Under the pieces are notes generated by a model, which was not told the origin of the DNA, did no database searches, and worked only from the letters and a program-made list of their open reading frames with translations. The position numbers and the translations under genes were made by a program. This document shows, piece by piece, positions 19,361-28,212 of a stretch of 64,000 nucleotides of DNA. Each line of letters opens with the position of its first letter. Position 1 is the first letter of the stretch. The stretch comes from Gordonia sp. SL306 (GTDB lineage: Bacteria > Actinomycetota > Actinomycetes > Mycobacteriales > Mycobacteriaceae), in NCBI RefSeq assembly GCF_026625785.1, contig NZ_CP113063.1:682001-746000 (forward strand), written 5' to 3'.

Positions 19361-20062
19361 TCATCCGAGACCGAGCTCGCTCATCCTCTTGCCGTGCTCG
19401 TCGGCGATCGCATCGAAGAAGCTCGCGACCCCGTGCAGGGACGCCGCCCCTGCGAACAGCAGATCGGTGACCTCCTCCTCCGCCGCGAGGACCCACTGCG
19501 CATGGGTGACCGCCTCGCCGAGCAGCCGACGCCCCCACAGCGTGAGGGGCGACTTGAGCGCCGGATCGGCGGCCACGGCCGCCGCCACCTGCTCCCGGGC
19601 GAACCGCGAGTTGGCGGTCTCCGCCATCACCTCGCCGACGATCGCCTGGGCCTCGACGGGCAGCACGCCCGCGACCTCGGTGTAGAAATCAGCCGCGAGC
19701 CCATCACCGAGATACGCCTTGACCAACGCCTCATACCAGGTCTTGGGTGTCGTGACCTGGTGATACTGGTCGAAGATCCCGCGATACCGTTCGACGGCCT
19801 CGGTCGGGTCGATCCCGCGGGACGCCACCTGCGCGGCGAGCGTGTCGAAATGTCCGATCTCCGAAGCGGCCATGCGGGCGATCGCGATCCGGCTGTGGAC
19901 GTCCGGCGCCATCCGCGATTCGTCGATCAGACGGTAAAAAGCGGCGTACTCACCAGCGAGGAGTACGGCGAACAGCTTGGCGATTCCACCACCGTCGCCG
20001 TCGATTACTGGACGGGCTGCGGGATCGGGCGTGACTCCGGATGGGGGCGGCGCGGTCGACAT
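19361..20062 (-). CDS. Ferritin-like diiron-fold protein (Rv3210c-type)
   Basis: 233 residues from ATG 20062. It is all-helical, with a candidate first metal pair in AGEYAAFYRL and ASEIGHF (ExxH) and a second helix pair with EVMAETANSRF and GEAVTHAQW. This fits the ferritin-like/MiaE-like superfamily, but the second ExxH is not clean, so iron binding is inference. The upstream frame extends to 20131 but lacks similarity. It is divergent from the DEAD-box helicase. Confidence 0.8.
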   Translation of the reverse strand: MSTAPPPSGVTPDPAARPVIDGDGGGIAKLFAVLLAGEYAAFYRLIDESRMAPDVHSRIAIARMAASEIGHFDTLAAQVASRGIDPTEAVERYRGIFDQYHQVTTPKTWYEALVKAYLGDGLAADFYTEVAGVLPVEAQAIVGEVMAETANSRFAREQVAAAVAADPALKSPLTLWGRRLLGEAVTHAQWVLAAEEEVTDLLFAGAASLHGVASFFDAIADEHGKRMSELGLG

Positions 20063-20367
20063 GGTGGAGATGGTAGGCGGGGCCGAAGCGTTCACCAAGT
20101 ACACTTGACAACGGTGCACTGACGCGACCATGACGATCCGGTGTCAGCCCGACTGCCGCATGGCCGGTCGACCGATCCGGATCACCCGCGCAGGCACCGG
20201 ACAATGTGCGCGCACTCATGTCGGGCGATGCAGCCCGACCTGGCCACCACACAGTCACCGACCACGGTTTGCCCGGTCCACCCGGACCCCTTTCTCCGCA
20301 AGCCGCTCGATCCCACTGTGGTGCCTTTCGTGCGTGCGGGAAAATGCAGAAAGGCATACAACCTCAC
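20063..20367. other. 305-bp divergent intergenic region upstream of the DEAD-box helicase
   Basis: It separates the ferritin-like gene from the helicase gene. A perfect TTGACA is at 20106-20111 on the plus strand, but no good -10 follows at 16-18 bp. The rest reads as a long potential 5' leader ending in AGAAAGG (20349-20355) before the helicase ATG. I see no gene in it. Confidence 0.5.
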
Positions 20368-22011
20368 ATGAGCGATTCCATCGCGACACAGACGAACGAC
20401 ACCGCGCCGACCAGCGGCACGGACGACGACGTGAAGACCACCATCGTCGACGAGACCCACACCTCCCCCACGTTCGCCGAACTCGGCGTCGACGAACGGA
20501 TCGTCTCGGCCCTGGCCGACGACGGCAAGACCCACACCTTCGCGATCCAGGAACTGACCCTCCCCCTCGCTCTCAGTGGCGACGACCTGATCGGACAAGC
20601 CCGCACGGGCATGGGCAAGACCTTCGGCTTCGGCGTTCCCCTGCTCCACCGCCTCGCACACGCCGAGGAATCGGGCCTGCGCGCCCTCGACAACACGCCG
20701 CGCGCCCTGATCATCGTCCCGACCCGCGAGCTGTGCCTGCAGGTCACCGGCGACCTGGAGGTCGCCGCACCCAAACTCGACGTCACCCTGGCCGACGGCA
20801 CCAACCGGCCATTGAAGATCACGTCGATCTACGGCGGCCGGCCGTACGAGTCGCAGATCGCCGACCTCCAGTCCGGCGTCGACGTGGTGGTGGGTACACC
20901 GGGCCGATTGCTCGATCTGGCCCAGCAGGGCCACCTGGTCCTCGGCAAGGTGTCGATCCTCGTCCTCGACGAGGCCGACGAGATGCTCGACCTCGGCTTC
21001 CTCCCCGACATCGAGCGGATCATGTCGGCGCTGCCCACGCCGCGGCAGACGATGCTCTTCTCGGCGACCATGCCCGGCCCGATCGTCACCCTCGCCCGGA
21101 CGTTCCTGCATCGACCGACGCACATCCGCGCCGAGCACGCCAATGATTCGGCCATCCACGAACGCACCACCCAGCACGTCTACCGCGCCCACGCACTGGA
21201 CAAGGCAGAGCTCGTCGCTCGTATCCTGCAGGCCGAAGGCCGTGGCGCCACAATGATTTTCACGCGAACCAAGCGCACCGCGCAGAAGGTCGCCGACGAC
21301 CTGGGCGAACGCGGGTTCTCCGTCGGCGCCGTCCACGGCGACCTCGGCCAGGTGGCACGCGAGAAGGCGCTCAAGCGATTCCGCACCGGCGACATCGATG
21401 TCCTGGTCGCCACCGACGTCGCGGCCCGCGGCATCGACATCGACGACGTCACCCACGTCATCAACTACCAGTGCCCTGAAGACGACAAGACCTACGTGCA
21501 CCGCATCGGCCGCACCGGTCGCGCGGGCCGCACCGGCATCGCGATCACCTTCGTCGACTGGGACGAGATGCACCGCTGGGAGCTGATCAACTCGGCACTC
21601 GGCCTCGACATGGCCGACCCTGTCGAGACCTACTCGACCTCCGAGCACCTGCGGTCGGAACTCGGAATCCCTGAATCGGCCACCGGACGGATCGCCGCGC
21701 CGAAGACCAGCTCGGACAGCGACTCGAAGTCGGAGCGACGTCCGCGGTCGGAGCGCCCCAAGTCGAATCGGACCCGTCGGCGCACCCGCGCCGGCCGCCC
21801 CGCGTCCGCCGACGGCTCGCCTGCCGGTTCCGAGAAGTCCACGAGCACGACCCCGGACACCCCGGCCGCCGACAACACCGACGCCTCCGCGGACGAGACC
21901 GGCGACAAGCCACGTCGACGTCGCCGTCGCCGTGGCGGTGCCAAGCGCGGCGGTTCCTCGTCGAACGGACAGCACACCGAGGAGACGCCGGCCGCCTCGG
22001 CCGCCGAGTGA
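20368..22011 (+). CDS. DEAD-box RNA helicase (RhlE-like) with Arg-rich tail
   Basis: 547 residues. Motifs in order are the Q-motif region (TFAELGVDERIVSALAD), ARTGMGKT (motif I), VGTPGRLLDL, DEAD in VLDEADEMLDLGF, SATMP (III), MIFTRTKRTA, ATDVAARGIDID and HRIGRTGRAGR (VI). It unwinds RNA in ribosome assembly or decay (family knowledge). The last 110 residues are disordered and rich in Arg/Ser, ending with RRRRRRRGGAKRGG, probably an RNA-binding tail. ATG 20368 is chosen over 20344 because AGAAAGG lies 12 bases before it. This is the Rv3211 position. Confidence 0.95.
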   Translation: MSDSIATQTNDTAPTSGTDDDVKTTIVDETHTSPTFAELGVDERIVSALADDGKTHTFAIQELTLPLALSGDDLIGQARTGMGKTFGFGVPLLHRLAHAEESGLRALDNTPRALIIVPTRELCLQVTGDLEVAAPKLDVTLADGTNRPLKITSIYGGRPYESQIADLQSGVDVVVGTPGRLLDLAQQGHLVLGKVSILVLDEADEMLDLGFLPDIERIMSALPTPRQTMLFSATMPGPIVTLARTFLHRPTHIRAEHANDSAIHERTTQHVYRAHALDKAELVARILQAEGRGATMIFTRTKRTAQKVADDLGERGFSVGAVHGDLGQVAREKALKRFRTGDIDVLVATDVAARGIDIDDVTHVINYQCPEDDKTYVHRIGRTGRAGRTGIAITFVDWDEMHRWELINSALGLDMADPVETYSTSEHLRSELGIPESATGRIAAPKTSSDSDSKSERRPRSERPKSNRTRRRTRAGRPASADGSPAGSEKSTSTTPDTPAADNTDASADETGDKPRRRRRRRGGAKRGGSSSNGQHTEETPAASAAE

Positions 22012-22052
22012 TCCCGGCCTAGTCACTTCCCAGCGCGGCGACCGGAGGGTGC

Positions 22053-23336
22053 GTGGTACGAATCCGACCTGAGCGACGAACACCGGTCGACCTCGTCGTC
22101 AGTGCTGCCATCGTGGTGATCCTGCTCGTCGCCGGACTGTTGGTGTGGGCCCACAGCGCGGTGCGTCACACCGACAGCGCACAGGCCGCAGCGTCGGTGC
22201 CCGACGTCGCCCCGGCCACCGCCGTACCGGCTGCATTCACGCCGCTCTGGCGTGCGCGATCGGCGGTCACCCACACCCCCGCGATCGCGCGGTCGGTGGT
22301 GGTGACGGCCGACGGTGGCTCCGTGGTCGGCCGGGATCCCGCCACCGGCCACGAGGTCTGGCACTACCGGCGCGATCTCGGCCTGTGCGCCGTACTCGCG
22401 GCCTGGCCGTCGAGCAACAACGAGGTCCTGGCCGCCTACCGGAATTCGCGCGGGTGCGGCGAGGTCACGGCTCTCGACGGTTCATCCGGGCAGCGCCAAG
22501 GCGGCCGAAGCTCGGACGCCGACGACCGCATCCACCTGGTCTCGGACTCGGGTTATGTTGTGTCCCAAGGCTCCACGCGACTTGAGACCTGGGGGTCGAA
22601 TCTCGTCCGCGGTATCGAGTACGGACGTGTCGACGCGCCCGTCAAACCGGATGTGCAGCCCGGCCGGACCGGATGCCGACTCATGTCGGCGACAACGGGA
22701 GGCGATCGCGTCGCGGTCATCGAACACTGCGGAGACGAACCCGGGTACCGGCTGACCGTCCTCGGAGCGGTACTGAACAAGGACGAGGAGGTCCAGCAGT
22801 ACGGGTCGTCGCTGATCACCGACGGCACATCCGGGCCTGCGCCGGTCGCGATCGCCATGAGCAGCTCCGGGATCGCGGTCTACGACGGCGGCGGCAATCG
22901 TCCGGCCCCGGCGTCGAACGACGCCCCGGCGGGACCGGTCGCACCGTCGGTGCGGCAGTTCACCACCGACGGCGCGCCCACCGTGGTGAATACGGTCGCC
23001 GGCGCCCCCGCTCCACCCGACGACGTCGAGCCTGTCACCAACGGCGGGCTGACCTCCTATTTCACCGGCGGTACCACTGTCGTGCTCGACGCCCAGAACG
23101 TGCGTCCGATCTACCAGGTGCCGGGTGCCGTCGGCACCGGCGACGTGATGGCCGGTCAGCTGCTTCTCCCGACTGCGACGGGGATCAGCGTGCGCGACGC
23201 GGCCACCGGCCGTGAGGTGCGATCGATCCCGGTCCGGCGTGACGGATACACCCGCGGGCCGATCAGCCTACGAGTACTGGGTTCCACCGTGATCGAACAG
23301 TGGGGATCGACGGTCGCAGCATACGGACCGGCGTAG
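22053..23336 (+). CDS. Membrane-anchored beta-propeller-like protein (Rv3212-type)
   Basis: 427 residues from GTG 22053 with GGAGG six bases upstream. A short basic N-terminus is followed by one membrane segment (VDLVVSAAIVVILLVAGLLV). A long extracytoplasmic domain has repeated short strands such as VTADGGSVVGRDPATGHEVW and SVRDAATGREVRSIPV, which look like PQQ/WD-type propeller blades. It has no enzymatic motif. It follows the helicase by 41 bp, so it is probably in the same operon. Function is unknown. Confidence 0.8.
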   Translation: MVRIRPERRTPVDLVVSAAIVVILLVAGLLVWAHSAVRHTDSAQAAASVPDVAPATAVPAAFTPLWRARSAVTHTPAIARSVVVTADGGSVVGRDPATGHEVWHYRRDLGLCAVLAAWPSSNNEVLAAYRNSRGCGEVTALDGSSGQRQGGRSSDADDRIHLVSDSGYVVSQGSTRLETWGSNLVRGIEYGRVDAPVKPDVQPGRTGCRLMSATTGGDRVAVIEHCGDEPGYRLTVLGAVLNKDEEVQQYGSSLITDGTSGPAPVAIAMSSSGIAVYDGGGNRPAPASNDAPAGPVAPSVRQFTTDGAPTVVNTVAGAPAPPDDVEPVTNGGLTSYFTGGTTVVLDAQNVRPIYQVPGAVGTGDVMAGQLLLPTATGISVRDAATGREVRSIPVRRDGYTRGPISLRVLGSTVIEQWGSTVAAYGPA

Positions 23337-23396
23337 CGTCGGCAACGAAGGCTGCGGCCGACGCCGTCGCGGCGATTTCCTCGAGGACGGAGCGCG

Positions 23397-23729
23397 ATGA
23401 CGATCCACGGAGTGCTGGCCCAATCGACGGTGGCGGATCTCGCCCGTGCCGAATCCTGGTACACCGCAGTACTCGGCACCGGCCCCACCGACCGTCCGAT
23501 GGACGGTCTCGTCGAGTGGCAGTTCGGAGAACAGTACGGACTGCAGGTCGAGCTCGAGCCCGAGTGGGCGGGCCGATCGACAGTGGTCCTGGTCGAGTCG
23601 GACCTCGACGCGTTCGAACGTCATCTCGACGCGGTGGGCGTCGATCACCCCGAGATCGTCGATGCGACGGCGGTGCGATTCCTGCAGCTCGAGGATCCCG
23701 ACGGGAATCGGGTCGTCGTCGTCCAATGA
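23397..23729 (+). CDS. VOC (glyoxalase/bleomycin-resistance fold) family protein
   Basis: 110 residues forming one VOC module: VADLARAESWYTAVLG at the start and FLQLEDPDGNRVVV at the end, the usual paired beta-alpha-beta pattern. A metal-binding Glu near the C-terminus is present in QLEDPDGN. A GAGGA-type ribosome site is 9-14 bases upstream. Substrate is not predictable. It is convergent with the ParA-like gene. Confidence 0.85.
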   Translation: MTIHGVLAQSTVADLARAESWYTAVLGTGPTDRPMDGLVEWQFGEQYGLQVELEPEWAGRSTVVLVESDLDAFERHLDAVGVDHPEIVDATAVRFLQLEDPDGNRVVVVQ

Positions 23730-23754
23730 CGCCAGGCGGCCCGTCCCGTGGCGG

Positions 23755-24540
23755 TCAGGCGGAGGTACGGACCGGCTCTCCGGCGTCCCAGTACTTCCAC
23801 AGATTCTCGGCAAGTTCGCGATATGCATTGGCGCCCTTGTTTTTTCGGCCGCGCATCACTGATGTTCCGGACGCCGACGCCTCCGCGAACCGGACCGTGC
23901 GGGGAATCGGCGGTTCCAGTACCGGGAGGTCGTAGCGGTCCGAGACGTCGGACAACACGTCACGGCTGTGAGTGGTCCGCGCGTCGTACAGCGTGGCCAC
24001 CGCCCCGAGCATGGTCAAGCCGGGATTCGTGATCTGCTGCACCTCGGTGACGGTCCGGAGGAGTTGCCCCACGCCGCGATGGGCCAGCATCTCACACTGC
24101 AGTGGCACCACCACCTCGTCCGCGGCGGTCAAACCGTTGAGGGTGAGCACCCCCAGCGACGGTGGACAGTCGATGAGGATGACGTCGTAGTCCTCGGTCA
24201 CCTCGGCGAGCGCCCGTTTGAGTGCGTACTCGCGCCCCGGCCGCATCAGCAGCAGTGCCTCGGCACCGGCCAGATCGATCGTGGCCGGCAACAGGGTCAC
24301 GTTGTCGTCGGTGTCGAGGAGGACGTCGGCGATCTCCTCCTCGCCGAGCAGCACGTCGTGCACCGAGACCTCGAGTTGGTCGGGATCGTGCCCCAGTGAA
24401 AAGGTAAGACAGCCTTGGGGATCGAGGTCGACCACGAGGACGGAGACGTCGAGGTCGGCAAGCGCCGCCCCGAGCGACGCCACCGTCGTCGTCTTGGCCA
24501 CCCCACCCTTTTGGTTCGCGATGGCGAGCATACGGGTCAT
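23755..24540 (-). CDS. ParA/Soj-like ATPase
   Basis: 261 residues with the deviant Walker A KGGVAKTTT (residues about 11-19), DLDPQGCLT and LIDCPPSLGVLTLN. It is a P-loop partition ATPase without a ParB partner or parS in the window. The C-terminal part carries RGRKNKGANAYRELAENLW. It is a chromosomal Soj-like paralogue in the Rv3213c position, possibly positioning a cargo other than the chromosome. It is probably co-transcribed with the membrane-protein gene upstream at 25126. Confidence 0.92.
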   Translation of the reverse strand: MTRMLAIANQKGGVAKTTTVASLGAALADLDVSVLVVDLDPQGCLTFSLGHDPDQLEVSVHDVLLGEEEIADVLLDTDDNVTLLPATIDLAGAEALLLMRPGREYALKRALAEVTEDYDVILIDCPPSLGVLTLNGLTAADEVVVPLQCEMLAHRGVGQLLRTVTEVQQITNPGLTMLGAVATLYDARTTHSRDVLSDVSDRYDLPVLEPPIPRTVRFAEASASGTSVMRGRKNKGANAYRELAENLWKYWDAGEPVRTSA

Positions 24541-24625
24541 GTGCCAACTGTACGGCCCATCAGCGCCGTCGTCGGGGTTAACGCCGGGGCGGGCCGAGGA
24601 ATCGCGGTCGGCGGCGCGAGAAAAC

Positions 24626-25126
24626 TCAGCGCTTGCGCGCCCGGGAGCCGTTGTCGGACGGGCCGTCGGGCTCGTACTCCCCCACCAGCCAGCGCGTCGA
24701 CGACGGACTGAAGATCAGAACCAGGACCGCCAGCGCGGCGATGGCCAGCGGAATCCCGAACCACGGCTGATGACTGTCGGTGAGCAGTGCGTAGGCGACC
24801 GGTAGCAGCAGGATCTGGGCGACCACCGCGATCGCGCGCCCCCAGCGGCGCCCGGTCAGCAGAGCGATCCCGCCGATCACCACGCCTGCGCCGATGATGC
24901 CGAACCACGCTGCCGTTCCGTAGCCGCTGATCGCGGCTTCCCGGTGACCGCCGGCCTCGCGAATCGCCAGGACGACGGCCACGATGACCGCGATCGCACC
25001 CTCCATCGCGGTGACCGCCCCGGCCACCCGGATCGTCGTCGGCACCTGCTCGGAATCGGCCTGTTCATCCGGCTCCCGGTGCTGGTCGTCGCCTCCATCG
25101 GCGTTGCCGCCCCGCTTCGTGCTCAC
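24626..25126 (-). CDS. Integral membrane protein, four segments (Rv3217c-type)
   Basis: 166 residues from GTG 25126. A hydrophilic N-terminus of about 30 residues is followed by four predicted membrane helices (around VAGAVTAMEGAIAVIVAVVL, AAWFGIIGAGVVIGGIALL, AIAVVAQILLLPVAYALL and IPLAIAALAVLVLIF), with a charged C-terminus. No catalytic motif. The family is conserved in actinobacteria by position; function is unknown. Confidence 0.8.
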   Translation of the reverse strand: MSTKRGGNADGGDDQHREPDEQADSEQVPTTIRVAGAVTAMEGAIAVIVAVVLAIREAGGHREAAISGYGTAAWFGIIGAGVVIGGIALLTGRRWGRAIAVVAQILLLPVAYALLTDSHQPWFGIPLAIAALAVLVLIFSPSSTRWLVGEYEPDGPSDNGSRARKR

Positions 25127-25247
25127 CCGTCCAGACTATGGGTGAGTACTCGTGCGGCGCCGCTCGCCCCCGGACGAGACGCCGCCCGAGACGGACGCCG
25201 CGCCCGCACCGACGACGGGCGGATGTACGTCACACCTGCACACCCAA

Positions 25248-25253
25248 TATCGT
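25248..25253 (+). promoter_or_regulatory. Possible -10 box for a leaderless diacylglycerol kinase mRNA
   Basis: TATCGT fits the TANNNT -10 consensus and ends 8 bases before the GTG start at 25262. That would place the transcription start at the start codon, as is common in mycobacteria and relatives. No Shine-Dalgarno sequence precedes the GTG. Confidence 0.35.
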
Positions 25254-25261
25254 GGGGTCTC

Positions 25262-26230
25262 GTGCGCGTCATGCTCATCGTCAATCCATTCGCGACGGCC
25301 ACCAGTCCGGCGGGCCGCGATGCGCTCGCGCACACCCTCGGTTCCCGGTTCACCCTCGACGTCGAACACACCACGCACCGCGGACATGCGGGCGAACTGG
25401 CGCAACGAGCGGTCGCCGAGGGCGTCGACGTCGTCATCGTGCACGGCGGCGACGGATCGGTGAACGAGGCCGTGAACGGAATCCTGGGGGCCCCGGGCGC
25501 CACCGATCCGACCCGCAGGCTGCCGAGCGTCGGAGTGATCCCCGGCGGTAGCGCCAACGTGTTCGCCCGCACCCTGGGCATGCGCTCGGACCCGCTCGCG
25601 GCCACCGCGCAGATCATCGAGCTCCTCGAGGCCGGTCGGTGCAGGCGGATCGGCCTGGGTCACACACAGGACCGCTGGTTCCTGTTCAACACGGGCATGG
25701 GTATGGACGCCGTCGTCGTCCACGCCATGGAGGACAAGCGCCACGCGGGCAAGGCCGCGACTCCTTCTCGGTATCTGTGGACGACCGTCGCGTCCTTCGT
25801 CCGCCATGCCGCCAGCCGCGCGTCGTTCACGGTCGAGATCCCCGACCACGAACCCATCACCGACGTCCGATACGGGTTCGTCAGCAACACCAGCCCGTGG
25901 ACCTACTTCGGCGACTACGAGATCCGGACCAACCCGACGACCGGATTCGACACCCGCCTCGGGCTGTTCGCGGCGACCTCGACATCGGTGGCGCGGAATC
26001 TGCCCCTCGCCGCGCGGTTGCTCACGCACCGCAACCCGAAGGCCCGGCATCTCCATCGCGACGACGACGTGGCGTGGGTGCGGTTCCGGGCCGACGAGCC
26101 GATCGACGTCCAGATGGATGGTGACTACATCGGGGCCCATCAGTCCATCGACTTCGGCTATCGCCCGGAGGCCCTCGCGGTGGTCGCACCCGACGACGAG
26201 ACCATCAACACCACGGCGAGCACGGCGTAG
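25262..26230 (+). CDS. Diacylglycerol kinase family lipid kinase (Rv3218-type)
   Basis: 322 residues from GTG 25262. The DAGK catalytic motifs are VHGGDGSVNEAVNG (nucleotide-binding GGDGS) and VIPGGSANVFART. The phosphate-acceptor lipid is probably diacylglycerol, but sphingosine-type or polyprenol substrates are not excluded. A conserved C-terminal domain with IDVQMDGDY follows. The last 73 bp overlap the 3' end of the convergent MFS gene. ATG 25271 would shorten it by three residues. Confidence 0.9.
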   Translation: MRVMLIVNPFATATSPAGRDALAHTLGSRFTLDVEHTTHRGHAGELAQRAVAEGVDVVIVHGGDGSVNEAVNGILGAPGATDPTRRLPSVGVIPGGSANVFARTLGMRSDPLAATAQIIELLEAGRCRRIGLGHTQDRWFLFNTGMGMDAVVVHAMEDKRHAGKAATPSRYLWTTVASFVRHAASRASFTVEIPDHEPITDVRYGFVSNTSPWTYFGDYEIRTNPTTGFDTRLGLFAATSTSVARNLPLAARLLTHRNPKARHLHRDDDVAWVRFRADEPIDVQMDGDYIGAHQSIDFGYRPEALAVVAPDDETINTTASTA

Positions 26231-27402
26231 GGGACGGCGGCCAGGGCGAACGATGTCGTCGGCGCGAGCCACTCCGATCCGGCCGCCCACGCACCGAAGG
26301 CGGCGATCGCGACCGTCTCCTCTCCCACTCCGACCACCGATGTGATGGTGGCACGGGCACCCGACGGGATCCGGTGCTGCATCATCGCATCGGCCATCAC
26401 CAGCGACCAGCCGAAGACGCCGAATGCGAACGCCACCAAGATGATTCCGGCGGGATGACCGGAAGCGGCACCGATCGCCAGTGCCACGGCGCCGGCCAGC
26501 AGCCAGGGCGCCAGACGACGCGGGCGGAAGTCGGTCACGTCGGTGCGTGATGCCGCATGGCCACCTGCGATGTCCCCGACGGCCACCACCACCATGAGCA
26601 TCGAGACGCCGGTGGCCGCCGCCGGGCCCGGCCACGTGGCGCCCGACCACATGGCGTCTGCCAGCAGTGGCAGATATTCGTCGAGCGCCGCCACCCAGGT
26701 CAGCGCGATCAGCAGGACGACGAGACGACGTAGCATTCGATCGCCGCGCAGGCCGGTGACCGCTTCGCCGACGACGATGCGCCACCCGGCCGCGGTTCCA
26801 CCGCACTCTGGATCGGCATCGTCGTGCTCGGCCTCGCGCCGTGGCGGCGCATCCTCGGGCAACATCGCCGACGCCGCCGAGCAGACGATGCAGGAGACGA
26901 CGCCGGCCGCCCCCGCGGCCGAATAACCGCCCCACGCGGTCAGCGGGATCGCTGCGGCGGTCCCGAGCAGGACTCCGGTCGCCCCCATCGCCCGCACCCG
27001 ACCGGCGACGGCTGCGTACTGCAGGGCCTGCCCACGAGCGGCGAGAGTGTCATAGAGCAGTGCCTGCAGCGAACCCGAGCGCAGCGCGGCACCCGCGGCC
27101 CACAGCACGAATCCGGCAGCAAAGGCGCCGAACGACGGCCACCAGGTCCACAGGGCGAAGCCCGCCCCGCTGCACAACGGCCCTGCCACCAGCAGCATTC
27201 GTCGCGGTACGCGATCGGCCAGCACGCCGGTCGGGATCTCGAACAGGAAAGAGCATGCCGACCACACGATGAACAGTGAGGAGATCGAGGCCGCCGACAA
27301 CCCCGCCCCCGGTACCGTGGGGTCCGCGAACATCACCGCATAGAGCGGATAGAGCGGGATGGCGTCCTCGGCCAGAGCGGCAACGTAAGCAGCCGCCCTC
27401 AG
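26158..27402 (-). CDS. MFS transporter, likely CTG start
   Basis: Ten to twelve membrane segments, with motif-A-like GVLADRVPRRM in the second loop and VMADAMMQHRIPSGARATITS later. The first GTG/ATG in frame is at 27336, but the frame upstream encodes AYVAALAEDAIPLYPLYAVMF, exactly the first membrane helix expected for this family. The only start-like codon before the upstream stop that keeps it is CTG at 27402. I therefore extend to 27402; the conventional choice 27336 would lose helix 1. The 3' end overlaps the diacylglycerol kinase gene by 73 bp. Substrate is unknown. Confidence 0.75.
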   Translation of the reverse strand: MRAAAYVAALAEDAIPLYPLYAVMFADPTVPGAGLSAASISSLFIVWSACSFLFEIPTGVLADRVPRRMLLVAGPLCSGAGFALWTWWPSFGAFAAGFVLWAAGAALRSGSLQALLYDTLAARGQALQYAAVAGRVRAMGATGVLLGTAAAIPLTAWGGYSAAGAAGVVSCIVCSAASAMLPEDAPPRREAEHDDADPECGGTAAGWRIVVGEAVTGLRGDRMLRRLVVLLIALTWVAALDEYLPLLADAMWSGATWPGPAAATGVSMLMVVVAVGDIAGGHAASRTDVTDFRPRRLAPWLLAGAVALAIGAASGHPAGIILVAFAFGVFGWSLVMADAMMQHRIPSGARATITSVVGVGEETVAIAAFGAWAAGSEWLAPTTSFALAAVPYAVLAVVLMVSSSGATTARASGR

Positions 27403-27590
27403 TCGATGTGATGAAGATCAACATCGTCGTCGTGGCATGGCTCACAGAATACTGCGGTTGACGCCAATGCCACCAGTGATCTGTGACGACGACCTGGGAA
27501 ATCGGGCGAATTCCACGTGAAGAACGCGTAGACTAGTCCATCGGTGCACAACGAGTGCAAGCACCCCCAGGAAATCGGGGTGGTCACCAC

Positions 27591-27606
27591 AGTGATATTG
27601 CACACG
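27591..27606 (+). promoter_or_regulatory. CRP-like binding site upstream of whiB1
   Basis: AGTGATATTGCACACG fits the CRP pattern GTGA-N6-xCAC. It is centred about 60 bases before the predicted start of transcription. M. tuberculosis whiB1 is known to be controlled by the cAMP receptor protein Rv3676 from a site of the same layout; conservation here is inference. Confidence 0.6.
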
Positions 27607-27622
27607 TGTTAACGGAACACCA

Positions 27623-27651
27623 TTGACTTCGCCTGGATTCGTGAAAGTATT
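27623..27651 (+). promoter_or_regulatory. Candidate whiB1 promoter
   Basis: TTGACT (27623-27628) is a strong -35. A weak -10, AGTATT (27646-27651), follows at 17 bp; TATTCA at 27648 is an alternative at 19 bp. Confidence 0.45.
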
Positions 27652-27767
27652 CACAAGCAACAGTGCGGAAACATTTGGTGGGTCCGCGTGAACTAGCGGT
27701 TACAGCCACAACAAACCAGACATGGGAGTTGTCGAGTGGTGCGCAAAACGCACCTGAAGGAGAAGGA

Positions 27768-28022
27768 ATGGACTGGCGTCACAACGCAATCTGTCGCGAC
27801 GAAGATCCGGAACTGTTCTTCCCAGTGGGAACCAGTGGCCCGGCCATCGCACAGATCGCTGATGCGAAGCTCGTCTGCGCCCGGTGCCCCGTCACGGCCG
27901 AATGCCTTTCGTGGGCCCTGGAATCCGGCCAGGATGCAGGCGTCTGGGGAGGCATGAGCGAAGATGAGCGGCGTGCGCTCAAGCGGCGCACCGCACGTAC
28001 CCGGACGCGCAGCAGCGTCTGA
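27768..28022 (+). CDS. whiB1: Iron-sulfur regulator WhiB1
   Basis: 84 residues, essentially the WhiB1 family sequence. The four [4Fe-4S] cysteines are C9, C37, C40 and C46 (LVCARCPVTAEC), followed by GVWGG and the basic tail KRRTARTRTR for DNA binding. It is an NO-sensitive transcription factor that pairs with the primary sigma factor (family knowledge). ATG 27768 is fixed by AAGGAGAAGGA immediately upstream and by homologue length. A strong terminator follows. Confidence 0.97.
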   Translation: MDWRHNAICRDEDPELFFPVGTSGPAIAQIADAKLVCARCPVTAECLSWALESGQDAGVWGGMSEDERRALKRRTARTRTRSSV

Positions 28023-28053
28023 GAGCATGACCCCGAGCCGCGTGAGCGGCCAT

Positions 28054-28085
28054 GAAAGAAACCCGGCCGAGGCCGGGTTTCTTTC
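28054..28085 (+). terminator. Intrinsic terminator after whiB1
   Basis: A perfect 15-bp inverted repeat (GAAAGAAACCCGGCC at 28054-28068, its complement at 28071-28085) with a tiny loop. The A-rich and T-rich outer arms make it work in either direction. It lies 32 bases after the whiB1 stop and also downstream of the minus-strand pdtaS stop. Confidence 0.9.
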
Positions 28086-28212
28086 GTTGTGTGGACCGTT
28101 GCCGTCAACCTGACCTGTTGAGCAAACGTCGTTTCCGTGCCTGTTTTGTCGTAACCCGAACCGGTACCCGACAATTCGGCTAGACGATCCTGCAATCGGT
28201 TGTCGCGCACGG

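Larger units (their letters stand above)
27403..27767. other. 365-bp regulatory region upstream of whiB1
   Basis: This gap holds the whiB1 control region on the plus strand: a short perfect palindrome GTGGTCACCAC (27580-27590), a CRP-like site (27591-27606), a candidate -35/-10 pair (27623-27651) and a leader of about 110 bases. It has visibly lower GC than its surroundings. I see no gene in it. Confidence 0.7.

Noticed and set aside
23755-24540. Chromosome partition locus or plasmid origin
   Set aside because: The ParA-like gene has no ParB, parS or rep gene nearby and sits in a conserved chromosomal neighbourhood.
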